A stretch of DNA of 64,000 nucleotides from Chara braunii (GCA_003427395.1 BFEA01000085.1:1187237-1251236), one strand, 5' to 3'. Shown: positions 1 to 10,138, counted from the first letter of the stretch. Notes: generated by a model from the sequence alone, not told the origin. Program-made: numbers and translations.

Positions 1-279
1 ATGTGCATTGACTATAGGGGCCTCAATGCCATCATCGTTAAGAACGCGGAGCCCCTACCCCGCATTGACGACCTCTTGGATAGAGTGCAGGGATGCCGGT
101 ACTTCACCAAGATAGATTTGAAGTCCGGATACCATCAAATTGCCATTAGACCTGAGGACCAGCACAAAACCGCATTTCAGACCAGGTACGGTCTGTACGA
201 GTTTGTGGTGATGCCCTTTGGCCTGTGCAATGCACCTGGTACGTTCCAGCACGCGATGAACAGGATTTTTCGTGACTAG
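1..279 (+). pseudogene. Ty3/gypsy reverse transcriptase fragment
   Basis: The reading frame is open from the window edge, so the true start lies outside. It carries the conserved N-terminal half of a Ty3-type reverse transcriptase: [29 protein letters not shown] and [13 protein letters not shown], in the usual order. The frame ends in a TAG right after the helix following the NAPxTFQ motif, before the catalytic YxDD box, so the piece cannot be an active polymerase. What follows is not pol sequence but a cluster of GCCACGTCA-like motifs. I infer a truncated retroelement copy joined to unrelated or rearranged element DNA. The fragment is closest to the RT of element B in the same window (shared YGLYEF and [10 protein letters not shown] wording). 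Family assignment is secure; the lineage is not. Confidence 0.9.
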
Positions 280-600
280 GCCACGTCAGTGATGGAGTGC
301 TACTCGAAGCACGTGAGCAGTGGAGCACTGCTCAAACCCTGTATCTCCTCATTGGAATGTCGCTTGGAAAGTGCCGCGTCAACCGGCATCTCCTGCTGCC
401 ACTTCAGGGAGGTGACGCGCCACTGGAGGTACGTCGTGGCACCATGGAGAATGCCACGTCATCTGATGTACCTTGCCATTTCTTCAGGAAGGTGCCATGT
501 CAGCACCTATGTGTGCTGCCACCTCAGTAGGCAGCGCGCCATGTCAGCAGGCCGCTACCAGCGTCAGCCCCGAAGGAGTGTCCATGTCAGCAGGTAAGTT
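280..600 (-). repeat. Cluster of degenerate TGACGTGGCA motifs (reverse orientation)
   Basis: Read on the plus strand, GCCACGTCA, GCCGCGTCA, GTGACGCGCCA, TGCCACGTCA, TGCCATGTCAGCA, TGCCACCTCAG and CGCCATGTCAGCA recur about every 20-60 bases. These are the reverse complement of the TGACGTGGCA motif seen in the LTRs and leaders of elements A-C. Variation is mostly CG to TG or CA, as expected from methyl-cytosine decay. No coding sense is seen; short open frames here are chance. Confidence 0.6.
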
Positions 601-2579
601 ACTCCTCCCCTTCCCCCTTTCATGTCAACATCCGGTGAGTTATCAAGCCGCGATGGTAGTCAATACGCTCTTCTCCTCCACGACCGACTTGTCAGATCCG
701 CAACATCATCATCATCATCATCATAATCATAATCGCGCGAAATGTCTCGATCAGCAGATACTAGATAGCGAGGGAGGAAGATATCGCTCCGAAGCTTGTA
801 AATGTCGAAATGCAAGTCTGACACAGCGTAGCATGAATGTCTCCAAAAATTGTTTATGAATCCATGCTCATACAAGAAGTCTCCCAATGCCTCAAACCCA
901 GAGAAGAGAATGAGGGAAGTGGGAGAAGAGACGGAGAGGAGGAGAGTTCCCACACGAATCAACGAAGCAGAATACCCCTCTCAAGCCCCCTTCCTCCTCG
1001 GGCATTCCCCCACACTGGCCACGTCAGCAATACATTTCTCCCCTGACGATCTCTGACATGTACAACGAACAGGTCACAGCAGGGCACCCATCCTCCTGCC
1101 CCGTCAGCAGTGGTCAGGGAGGATGGTGCAGATCTTCCTCCTGGAGATGAGCACCAAACAGTTTGGGAAAAATCCCAAACAGTGTAGATAGTCAATTTAG
1201 CATGATAGTCAAAGTATTTTGAATTCACAAAAGGAAAAATACGTTAAGAAAGGGTGGTAGTAGGGGAAATATTTAGGAATTACCGAAAATTCACTAAAGA
1301 GAGCTTGAATTTCAAGATAAGGATTCAGATTCTTTGAACTTGAAAATAAATCTTAATAACAATTTTGTATTTTGACTATAACCACTGTTTTCAGAAGGTA
1401 CTGAAGCACATGCGTCGACAGAGGTATGTCCAGGTAAGCTTCTCCTCATCACTCATACCAATCTCACAGTGCAGACCTCCTCCTCCTCGCCCACACTCCT
1501 GTCAATGTCGAAACAATGTGGCTATGGCCATCACTCATACCAATCTCACAGTGCAGACCTCCTCCTCCTCACCCACACTCCTGTCAATGTCGAAACAATG
1601 TGGCTATGGCCACGCCAGCATAATCATCCTCAAGGCTGGCGCCCACACAAACCGGCGCCAGTATAAAGCTCCAGCAGCCTTGTGTCGTCACACCAGCATC
1701 AAGCCAGCACCAGGCAGAATGCACAAGACTGAATGATTTCAAGCAGGGGCTGGGTCGTCAACTTGTTGTGTTGACTCACGTTGACCAGCCTCTGGTCTCC
1801 TGGGTACGACGGCCCAGATCTGTTGGCAGCCAATGGCCGTGATGTCGCAAAGGTGCAGATTTCCCATGTGTCCCACTTGGACTGGATTCTTCTGGATACC
1901 TGCAGACAGCCAATAATCAACTGTCGCCCGTAGGGCCTTTGAAGGCCGACGTTGACTTGGCCCAGGGTATCCCTTGGCCTTAGCCCTTTTGTCCAGGCTT
2001 TTCTCAGACTTGGGTGTGACTCTTGCCCTCTCATTCGGACCATTGACCGCAAGTTTCGACCCCCGGCCCGCGTCCATGCAGATTTTGAGCTTGAGTTATT
2101 GCAACACAATCTGCCCACACATAAATTCCGACTGAAAAGGGATTCAATATACCCAGATTCAAGGAGTCAACACCAATCCTGGGGCTTAAACCACGCAGCC
2201 AATATCAAAGGTGCTCACTGAGTCATTCAATGAAGGCCATCCTGCAGATGTCCCTTGGAAGCGAAGGTTGAAGATCGACCGTTTATGATCTTCAACATGA
2301 GAGCTCATCTTATCTCTGTGTGTTTTTTGTGTTTCTTGAGCGGTGGCCTTGAGATGTCCACGTGGTAAACTCAGATCTGCACTTCAACAGTATATGGGTG
2401 TACATACTGAGCTAGGCCTGTTGGTGAGAGCTCGTCGTATTTCCACCTCCCCAAGTGGTGAATAAAGGGAGAATGACAGAAGAGGAGAGAGAAAAAGGTA
2501 AGCAGGAAGAAAAGGTGTTTGGCACTAATGTGACCACCCTCTCATATGGGTCAATCAGCAAGCAGGGCTCCTACATCAC
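601..2579. other. Non-coding stretch, probably old retroelement debris
   Basis: No exon or protein family is recognised on either strand. The stretch holds a short (ATC)n run near 704-732, one more GCCACGTCAGCA motif near 1018, a perfect small hairpin near 1161-1180 (arms GTTTGGGA and TCCCAAAC, loop AAAA), an 82-bp tandem duplication at 1448-1611, and a TATAAAG-like site near 1662. Open frames on opposite strands at 1699-2221 overlap each other and match nothing I know. It could be intronic or upstream DNA of SPT16. Confidence 0.4.
1448..1611. repeat. 82-bp tandem duplication, two copies
   Basis: The segment starting ATCACTCATACC at 1448 is repeated at 1530 with only one or two differences, both copies ending in GTGGCTATGGCC. 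The near identity implies a recent duplication. No gene is associated. Confidence 0.9.
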
Positions 2580-2945
2580 CAATCAAGAAAGGGTGCCTCT
2601 CCTCCTTCACTGCCCAGAAACCCACAGTGGGACTTGAATAGCATGCCTCTCACTGTATCGAGCGGCGGACCGATATCAAAAGTAGAGCTTTCCGATCTTG
2701 TCTGGCGAGTTACAGTGCCAAGCGCCTGCCTTTATTGCGGTTGAGTAGCACATCCTACACTAGTAAATGGTCTTGAATGGATAGGCCTAACTGGTCCCCT
2801 CTCCTCATTTATCGACCAGAAACTAAGAGTGGGACTTCAACAACATGCCCCTCACTGTTGTCAAGCGGCTGACAGCTGTTGAGAGTAGAGCTCTTGCAGG
2901 CTGGTCAGGCGAGTTACAGCGCCAAGGGCACCCGTTCATTGCTGC
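2580..2945. repeat. Diverged duplicate of about 160 bp, possible tRNA-derived SINE
   Basis: Two similar blocks (about 2580-2739 and 2790-2945) share, in order, a CCAGAAAC element, AGTGGGACTT(G/C)AA, CATGCC(T/C)CTCACTGT, an AAGCGG-like element, AGTAGAGCT and GGCGAGTTACAG(T/C)GCCAAG. On the minus strand, the first block reads TTCAAGTCCCAC, which resembles a pol III B box, with an A-box-like stretch about 35 bases upstream. This could be a tRNA-derived SINE pair, or just an old local duplication in SPT16 intronic sequence. Confidence 0.35.
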
Positions 2946-3147
2946 TCTAGCAGCCTCATCTCATAGCCGAGTGTATTTTCTCTGAAGAGTATCGGCCTAA
3001 CCGCTGGAGCGCTCTGCAGAGTGGTACGCACAGAGTCACAATGGCGGCAATGCTGCTCGCTAGCAAGGCATTTCTTGACAGGTGACGCTTTGGACCCCAA
3101 CATGATATGGGTGAATTGGATGTACGCTTGTGCTGTCTGTTCTGCAG

Positions 3148-3269
3148 GAGGACTCTGAAGACGAATCTGTTGTAGATTCCGATGAAGAGGGTTCAGACGA
3201 TGAGGATTCAGATGAAGAGGAGGAAGAGGGTTTGACTTGGGATGAGCTTGAAGCGCAAGCAAAGAAGTG

Positions 3270-3343
<74 letters not shown>

Positions 3344-3493
3344 GCACGTGTGCGTGATGGTAGCCTGTTGAGATGGGGAAAAATGTCATTCAATTTATGA
3401 TTCAAAATGTCGTACCATTTTGAATCATAAATTGAATGACATTTTTTCCCATCTCAACAGGCTACCATCACGCACACGTGCGTGGATCCAGAG

Positions 3494-3550
<57 letters not shown>

Positions 3551-3929
3551 GTTTGCCACATTGGGTCCAGGATTGTCTGCCTGCTGCCATCCAAGAAAGA
3601 GTGCTACTGCAGAAAATGGCATTCACGTGTCCACTTATCCGGTCAGGCATTTGCTTTTTTTTCTTCATTTCCCTTGGAAAGACTATTTTTTCGGGAATCT
3701 GCCGTGAATGTGCTCATACCTCTTTCTGCTTTTGGGAGAAGCAGCACAAGGGTGTCTAGTGTGTTGTTGCAGAGGCTAACATATGCTGATGGTGTGTTCT
3801 TATCATCCCAGGGCCGATCGAGAAAGAGATCCATCAGATGACAGCGATGACGAGCGGCAGAGGCGGAAAGTCAAGGCAAGGCCGGCAGATGGGGGAAGAG
3901 GCCCTCCGCCAAAGCGCGTCAGGCGATGA
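3148..3929 (+). CDS. SPT16: SPT16, FACT complex subunit: last two coding exons (partial)
   Basis: SPT16 with its HMG partner (SSRP1/POB3) forms FACT, the nuclear chaperone that takes apart and rebuilds H2A-H2B/nucleosomes during transcription and replication. Only the C-terminus is here. Exon 3148-3266 follows a CTGTTCTGCAG acceptor and encodes an acidic Asp/Glu/Ser tail ending in GLTWDELEAQAK; it stops at a GTGAGT donor in phase 2. Exon 3812-3929, after a TCATCCCAG acceptor, restores the frame (codon AA|G = Lys) and continues with ADRERD, DDSDDERQRRKVKA and PPPKRVRR, then TGA at 3927-3929. The order acidic tail, T-W-(D/E)-E-L-E, A-D-R-E, (S)D(D/E)ER-RRK and basic end is that of plant SPT16 proteins. 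Earlier exons are not visible in 1-3147, so a long intron or the window edge separates them. The open frames overlapping on the minus strand are shadows of the CT repeat. Confidence 0.9.
3272..3340. repeat. (TC)n microsatellite
   Basis: Uninterrupted TC dinucleotides beginning within the SPT16 intron donor region and ending at the left arm of the intronic palindrome. Confidence 0.98.
3341..3484. repeat. Near-perfect palindrome, 69-bp arms, 6-nt loop
   Basis: The left arm 3341-3409 is the reverse complement of 3416-3484 with a single mismatch; the spacer is TCGTAC (3410-3415). The arms begin and end with CACGCACGTGTGCGTG-type sequence. The element is flanked by (TC)n on the left and (GT)n(GA)n on the right, so pairing could extend into the flanks. 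In RNA it would form a very stable stem in the SPT16 pre-mRNA. An assembly or cloning fold-back artefact is possible. Confidence 0.95.
3494..3547. repeat. (GT)n(GA)n compound microsatellite
   Basis: A GT run followed directly by a GA run, in the SPT16 intron on the right side of the palindrome. Confidence 0.97.
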
Positions 3930-4310
3930 ACACCCAGAGGGCCCACCGTGCAGCAGGTTTCCTAGCCTTATTTAGCCGGAAGAATAGACTAAGACCACCA
4001 GTGGGATAGTTTCTGTGGTCTCGGTGCCGTATTGCAGAGTGGAAAGGGGTGAAATTCGGGGACGAGGAGCAGTCGATGAGGCCTTTTGGTATGAAAACAA
4101 TTCAGTCATGCCTTTGGTACCATGCAGCAGGTGTTCCTGGCCTTATTTGGCTGGAAGAATAGAGGAATGTCAGTAGGATTTTCCGTGGTGTCTGTGCTGT
4201 ATTGCACTCTAGGAAAGGTTGAAAGGGAGGAGGGGGGGAAGGAGGGAAGGAAGGGAGTAGTAGTGAAAGAGGCCTTTTATGTGTGAAAACATTTCAATCA
4301 GGTGTCTGGT
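3930..4310 (+). repeat. Diverged tandem duplication in the SPT16 3' flank/UTR
   Basis: GCAGCAGG, CCTTATTT(A/G)GC(C/T)GGAAGAATAGA, the GTATTGCA element, GAGGCCTTTT and GTGAAAACA-like ends recur in the same order in 3951-4123 and 4124-4310. The second copy has a G-rich expansion near 4216-4255. Lying right after the stop codon, it is probably in the 3' UTR; I cannot place the poly(A) site. Confidence 0.7.
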
Positions 4311-5815
4311 GTCCATGTGGCAGCCTCCACAGAGGAGTCTTTTAACTGTTATATGAGTGATGCAGTTTGCTTCAGATCTATGGGAATGGATTTATCTGAT
4401 TGCTTGCGAGTTGCAATTCCATTGAAGGTCGTAGCAGTATTCTCATTTCCCTATTTCTGATAACTATTGCATATAGCCAGTTTTTTGTTCATTCTGAACA
4501 ACCGTTTAAGGGGGAGAAGGAGTGTGGTCACACGACAGAGTTTGCGGGCCTGTTTAGTGGAGGTGTAACTGAGTACGGAGTCATGTGATTAGTCCACGAA
4601 TGAAGGTACGTGGAAAAGTGAGCAAAGCGGTCATTCTGCATTTTTTTCCCTCCTTTTCCACTGTCATCTGGGAGGTTCACATGGTGATTTTATGCTTGTG
4701 AAGAAAGAGGATGTAGACCAATACTAATTCCATTGCAACTGTCTGCAACTAAGGAACACAAAATGAGGGTGTGCTGCAGTTTGGGTGCTGAGCCTCCTGT
4801 CACGTACCGTCGTTCAGCTACCTTCATTTGATTGTGTGGATGGCTTTCGGCACAATATCACTCTATTTTGGGGATGGTGCATCATTCCCTTCTTCGCTCC
4901 CCTTCAACTTTGCAATTGGATCATCTTAAAAGTTCCAGTTCACGAAGTATGGCTGTTACCGGTTTGTACGGCAAGAGCTTCTCGGATTCGGGCCTTGGCC
5001 AGTAGCGAATGCGGCAGGCAACTTTGAAAAGGCGCAGTTGCAGGCTCGTGAGCCTTGGAAGGTAGCTTTGCCAACTCAGTCCTGTGAACTGGTGGTTTAA
5101 GAAGCATTCAGAACATATATGGTATTAGATTGAGGAATAATCCGCATACAATCTCACCGGAGAATGTGGATAAGTTTCACTCTGTGTCGTCGTTTCATGC
5201 CCCTGAGCAGTTTGGAGGGATGGTGGTTAGTGAGGTCAGTCACATCTGTTCAGTTGGTCTGGCTGTAGAAATTATGCGCTGTCATCTTTCATGGGAATGT
5301 CGTCTGGTGAGTAGTTTGGTGTACACTAACCTCTTGCGGGAGCGATGCCGCAACATCTTGTGCATTGCATTTTGTTAGAGTTATGATCAGTGTATGGGCT
5401 TCAGCCTTTAGCATCACGAACACCCACGGAGAAGTGCCCGTGGGCTGTTCAATTGGAATGGTGGTGTCGGCCATGATGAGGGTGATGGGCGGTGAATGGA
5501 CTTGGGGTTATGGCCAGTGCATGCACTTAGGGTTTGGGGTTTGCAAACAGCGATGGATGTATGGCGTCAGGCTGTTCTGTATAGTCTCGGTGCAGGTATA
5601 TGGGGTACGAGCACTCCAATAGAGTCAGATGAATTAAGTGATTGATATGAATGGAAGGAAGCTGAGAACCGAAATGAAATAACTTGCAAACTGCAAGTTG
5701 GTCATAATAAGCCTAGCGGGGCGCTGTGGAATCATAGCAGTCCAGCCAATTGTGACCTGTCTTTTAAGTGTAGCCCGACAGAGGTCTTCATGCTGTCTAC
5801 ATCGATGAGTAGTAT

Positions 5816-5867
<52 letters not shown>

Positions 5868-6361
5868 CGTGTGTGTGTGTGTGTCTGTGTGCAAGTGCTG
5901 GGTTTTTGTGTGGGTCCACACACATGTATCCATCGCCCAGAGCAATTGGTGTCCTGAGATGGCTCGTGGTGTAGGGCCTGATTTGCCAAGTGTTGGTAGA
6001 TAGGCACAGTGGGCTTTTATTGTGGTTGTGAAACGGTATGCTTGAGTATTTTTTTAACTCTTTGGGTCTATTGTCTGCTGTGTCCCATAGAACTTCTGCT
6101 GCTAGATATGTCTTCCATTAATCTCTGCTGTCTATTTGCTGGCACAGGAGGTGGTGGCATCGTAGGGCAGTGAGGCTTTTGTCTCGGGATGGATGCTTTC
6201 GTTTTAATTTCTTTTGAGAATGATCACGAAACTGTGGACAGTTCTGCACTCTGGACATTCGTCTTACTGCAAATTTGTGATGCAGGATAAGAGGATGCCG
6301 GAAATGGGCAAGTGAGGAGAGAAGGTTAACAGCGCCCTAGATTTTCAGGACTTTTTCATGG
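4311..6361. other. SPT16 3' flank, no gene recognised
   Basis: Short open frames only, none matching a known family. A (CT)n run at 5817-5860 passes into a (GT)n run at about 5861-5892. The sequence has ordinary composition and may be long 3' UTR plus intergenic DNA. It ends at the target duplication of element B (ATGG at 6358-6361). Confidence 0.5.
5817..5892. repeat. (CT)n(GT)n compound microsatellite
   Basis: About 44 bases of CT followed by GT with one C interruption. Confidence 0.96.
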
Positions 6362-7164
6362 TGCAAGGGAAATGAGCGATAGCGAAATGACAAAAATCCG
6401 GAATGCAAAATCACATTGAAGGCCAGCAAGTCCAACACTGTCCAGAAAGCAGAAATGCACTGATATTGCATCAACGGAGAGCCAAAGCACTGAATCCAAC
6501 TGTCAATGAGAGCATACTCTCGCCACCACCGACATATGTATCCAGAGTCCTCTTATGCACGAAGACCACCACCACCCACAACCTATGTCCAAGCCCCAAC
6601 CTGACTATGAAGGCTGGGCTATGGTGCTGCCATCAGCAGCGCCCTGTACCCTTTCGACGCCCACACATCGCACCTATCGCTAATGAGGCTAGCAGCCCGT
6701 GAGTCTATACTCCAGCAGCGCTGACGCCCGCAAGTGCAAGTGCCCGAGTCACCCACTCGGAGCCTGGCCCTTTCCTATATGGAAAGTGGCGGGCATTTCC
6801 CACTTGCTTCCCACGTGAGACCGAGTTTCCAGTAGCTTTAGTTTCAGCCAAAGTGTCTGTGCCCAGGCCCATTCAGACCGTGGCCTGGGACCGAATTGGT
6901 TAGCCGTGCCCAACCACCCAGGCACAAACGTGCGGTGCACCCTGCTTCGACCACGCTGCTGGAAGAGCCTGGAAGGCTCACAAATATTTTGGATTCTCAC
7001 GAGCAAGGCGGATGTAACCAACTGGCGCGTGGCAACTGTCTGGCGCCCACCAAGATTTGCAAAAGTTGACGAACTCAGGGCACATTGAGATTCAGGGGTC
7101 CGCCTTCACTTAGGGCGGGTACGTGCCTGCTGCAGGGCCTAATGCCAAGGGGCAAACCCGCTCA
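6362..7164 (-). repeat. 3' LTR of element B
   Basis: 803 bp, matching 14206-15282 along its length but with two internal losses: about 195 bp missing between CCAGAGTCC and TGCACGAAGACC, and 76 bp missing where the 5' LTR carries two copies of GGGCACATTGAGA. Ends TG...CA; next to a purine tract. Confidence 0.93.
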
Positions 7165-7178
7165 CTCCCTCTTCTTTT
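7165..7178 (-). promoter_or_regulatory. Polypurine tract of element B
   Basis: On the minus strand the 14 bases just before the 3' LTR read AAAAGAAGAGGGAG. This is the position and composition expected of the plus-strand primer for reverse transcription and confirms the LTR edge. Confidence 0.85.
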
Positions 7179-7327
7179 GTGAACCACCGATCTTCCTCGG
7201 GATCAGTATGGTGTCCGAATCGCACCCCTTGCATGGAGGCTTGCGCACAGGCATCACTGCATCAGCTTGTGCTCGATGATGTTTTCAATGTCCACATGTC
7301 CATCCATGGTTGGGGGCAGCATCGATC

Positions 7328-7888
7328 TCAAGACTGATCAGTTTCAGCGAAGGGTGCCAACATAGATGCATGGAAAACAGGGTGTGTACGGAGGTGACCA
7401 AGAATGCGAATAACAGATGATGGACCATTGGGTTGACCTCCTACTATGTCCAGAATTTCCCAAGATCTGGAGTACTTCGGCATCAGTTTGCATGAGATTC
7501 CCAACTCCTGTCCCAACTCAGGTGACTTTACCCAAACTCGTTCACCTACCTGAAATGCAGACAGTCGTCTGTGTCTGTTCTCAGATGCAACCATGGCATC
7601 TTGAGCTTTTTTTATGTGCTCTACAGCCTGCTGCAGCATCTCTTCGTACTTGACAGCAAACTCTATGCTACCAGGTGCTACGGTTGGCTGGTGTTCAGGC
7701 AACAGGAAGCCAAGAGCAGATCTGGGCTTCGAACCAAGATGCAGGTGGTTGGGGGTCTTACCGGTAGTGTTGTGCACAACATTGTTGTACAGGCTGGCGG
7801 ACTTGGCTTAATATAATGCCGAAGCAAGTGCTGCACTACTGGTTCATCTGCTCGGCCTGTCCATTTGACTCAGGGTGGTTCCCTGATG
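7328..7888 (-). pseudogene. Element B integrase C-terminal region
   Basis: The end of the catalytic core is present in one frame (GNHPESNGQAEQMNQ with the third acidic catalytic residue, Glu) and is followed by a TAG. A second frame (7777 down to 7328) continues with RSALGFLLPEHQP, a helical stretch, VGERVWVKSPEL, KLMPKYSRSWEILD and HPVFHASMLAPF. The PKYxxxWEIL and HPVFHxSxLxPF pieces are the GPY/F-type module that binds DNA in Ty3 integrases. No convincing chromodomain remains before the LTR. Frameshifts and the stop make it non-functional. Confidence 0.85.
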
Positions 7889-8416
7889 TCATTGCCGCCG
7901 GGTGCCAATCTGTTGGGCTGAACTTTGCCATAGGTCGCTAGTGAATCTGACATCTTTGTTGCTCACAATAAACTTAGGGAGACCGAAGTCACGTACCCAG
8001 TTGTCCATGCATAGCTTGATGACGTGGTCAGTCCTAGGTGTATTAGGCATAGCGATTAGTCTAACGTACTTAGTGAACCTGTTCACAATGACGAAGATGT
8101 GACGTTTACCACTTTTGTTGGTCACAAGAGTATCCATGAAATCCATGGAAACACTCTGACCAGGACCAGCGGGTATAGGCAAGGGTTTAATAAGCCCAAG
8201 CGGTGCTTGCGTCCGCGGCTTGTCTCGTTGACAAACTTGATAAGTCTCTACATTCTTTTTTGCATTGTCCATCATTGTGGGCCACCACAATTTTTGCATT
8301 GCAGCTGCCTTTTTATAGCCCAAAATGTCTGGTTGTATTGTGACACTCACCTGAAAATAAACTACGCAAAGACTCTCTATTCGGAGTACACTAACGTTTA
8401 TTCCCAGCCTTCTCAA
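7889..8416 (-). pseudogene. Element B integrase zinc-binding and catalytic core
   Basis: Reads TYQVCQRDKP (end of the zinc domain), PLPIPAGPGQSVSMDFMDTL with the first catalytic Asp, FVIVNRFTKYVRLIAM, and FIVSNKDVRFTS with the second catalytic Asp. This is the retroviral-type DDE core that inserts element cDNA into chromosomes. The His-containing part of the zinc finger is garbled upstream, and the frame ends in a stop before the third catalytic residue. Confidence 0.88.
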
Positions 8417-9260
8417 GGAACAGCCTTGTCTTTAGCTTTCTGTTTGTGGATGATTTTGGCCATGACAATGTCCTCTTGATAGGCTTCCACCATATGTCGA
8501 GTTACATGAACAAGAATCCGAAACTCGGTCACTACAGCGCCCAGATAGTCTTCCCTACACGATAATGCATCAGCTAGTTTGTTGTACTCTGCCTTCCGAG
8601 GGTTGAGCTTGAAGTCGTACATATCTATGACTTCAATCCACCTTTTAAGTGTGTCGGAGAGCATGGGTTGTGTTTTATTCTAGCGTAGTGTCTCATGGTC
8701 AGATCTAGCATGAAAGAATGTGCCTAGGAGGTAGTGCCTCCAATGGACCAGCGCTCCGTAGAGGGCATAGAACTCACGCTCATACGTGGACGCAGCTAAT
8801 TTATGAAATGGCATTTTTTTGCTCATATACTCGATCGGCCTCTACTTCGTCCCCTCCTTTTGCGCAAGAATCGCTCCTATGCCGTATTGGCTGGCGTTTG
8901 TGGTCACGACAAAGGGTTGTTCAAGATCTAGATGTTTGAGGAGTTCGATTCCTTGAGCGCTGCCTCACACTCATCGGTCCACTCCCATGGGGTGTCAAGG
9001 CACGTGAGGTCAGCTAGAAGGGAGGCTATCTTGCTATAATTTTTCACAAATGGGCGGTATTAGTCTGTCATCCCCAAGAATGACCTCACCTCAGTCACAA
9101 ACTGAGGTTTGGGTCAGTCACATATGCTAGCCACTTTCACCTCAACCCACCTGTGAAAATCTTCTGAACACAATACAAGATCTTGGGGCGACCGAATTCA
9201 CATTTCTCCAAGTTAACCTGGTACTGGTGTTGCATTGTTTTCATGTGCTCACCGATCCGG
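8413..9260 (-). pseudogene. Element B RNase H region
   Basis: The minus strand shows, over several frames, the connection domain (FVTEVRSFLGM-like), LEQPFVVTTNASQYGIGAI, RPIEYMSKKMPFHKLAA, YALYGALVHWRHYLLG and KLADALSCREDY. This is the RNase H that degrades the RNA template. The first catalytic Asp in VTTDASQYG-type motifs is Asn here, and several stops interrupt the frame, so the domain is dead. Confidence 0.85.
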
Positions 9261-9698
9261 TTCATTGCGTGTTGGAACGTCCTAGGAGCATTGCATAGGC
9301 CAAACCACAAACTCATACAAACCGTACCGCTTGTACTGTTGTTGCCTTAGAATCCCTGACACTGTTTTGACGTGCTTAGCGTGCTCCTCTACAGTCCTAC
9401 CAAAGAAAAGGATATTGGCGAGGTATACAACGATAAACTTGTCTAAGTAGTCATAAAAGATCCGGTTCATTGCGCGCTGGAACGTCCCAGGAGCATTGCA
9501 TAGGCCAAGCCAGAAACTCGTACATACCGTACCTAGTCTGAAAGGCAGTTTTGTGTTGATCCTGAGGTCTAATAGCAATTTGATGGTATTCAAAATTCAG
9601 ATCTATCTTAGTGAAGTACCAACATCCGTGCACTCTATCTTAGAGGTTGTCAATGCAGAGTAGGGGCTCCGCGTTCTTAACTGTGATGGCATTGAGGC
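9261..9698 (-). pseudogene. Element B reverse transcriptase, palm/catalytic part
   Basis: Contains [28 protein letters not shown]-type sequence, [16 protein letters not shown] and DKFIVVYLANILFF. The catalytic YLDD box reads YLAN. A segment of about 73 bp encoding the Y-G-(L/M)-Y-E-F...NAPGTFQRAMN region occurs twice (plus-strand 9463-9535 and again 9260-9332). The 5' side is separated from the rest of RT by a 440-bp insert. Confidence 0.9.
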
Positions 9699-10138
9699 AT
9701 AAGCAGTTAACAAGGATCCCCACTTTTCAGCCCTAGTTAAACCCCTCAACCCTGAAAACTGCATTGAAGATCAATTTTTTTTAGTTTTTTCTGTTTTTTT
9801 TTTTTTGCCTTATTTTATTTTTGGTCAAGGTCTGCGTGTGCCAAGTTTGGTGTTTGTTGGGGTCTTGGAGTTAACTGTGTTGGCTAGTTCTGAAAAATCA
9901 TGAAAATCCTAAAAATTGAAAAGAGTGAATTTTCAATTTTTGCTGAATTTTTGCACGAAAATACACTTTTGCCTTGCTGTTTTATAGGCCTGACAATTTT
10001 CAATTTGTTTTTTGTAAGTAGTTAGTATGATCTTCGTTGTATGGATTGGCGACAAGTTTGGTTAAAACGACCCCTGGGTTTTGTTATAAATAGCCTGAGA
10101 AGTTGTTTGAAAATTAAGGTTTTCGTTAACCGCCTCTT
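9699..10138. mobile_element. 440-bp MITE-like insert in element B RT
   Basis: The RT codons for the (C)IDY(K/R)GLNAI motif are split: the left flank ends at GGC (9696-9698) and the right resumes at GGC (10139-10141). In between lies AT-rich, non-coding DNA whose ends are imperfect inverted repeats: ATAAGCAGTTAACAAGG on one side and AGAGGCGGTTAACGAAA on the other strand. The shared core is GC(A/G)GTTAAC(A/G)A. The uninterrupted version of the same site is seen at bases 10-30 of this window. Target duplication is at least 3 bp (GGC). Superfamily not assigned. Confidence 0.72.

Larger units (their letters stand above)
3267..3811 (+). other. SPT16 last intron (545 bp)
   Basis: Bounded by GTGAGT and TCATCCCAG. 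It contains a long CT run directly behind the donor, a large inverted repeat, and a GT/GA run, leaving only about 260 bases of ordinary sequence before the acceptor. The frame is kept exactly across it. Confidence 0.88.

Noticed and set aside
1699-2221. Opposing open frames of 90-140 codons
   Set aside because: They overlap on both strands, lack motifs and no splice-consistent link to SPT16 was found.
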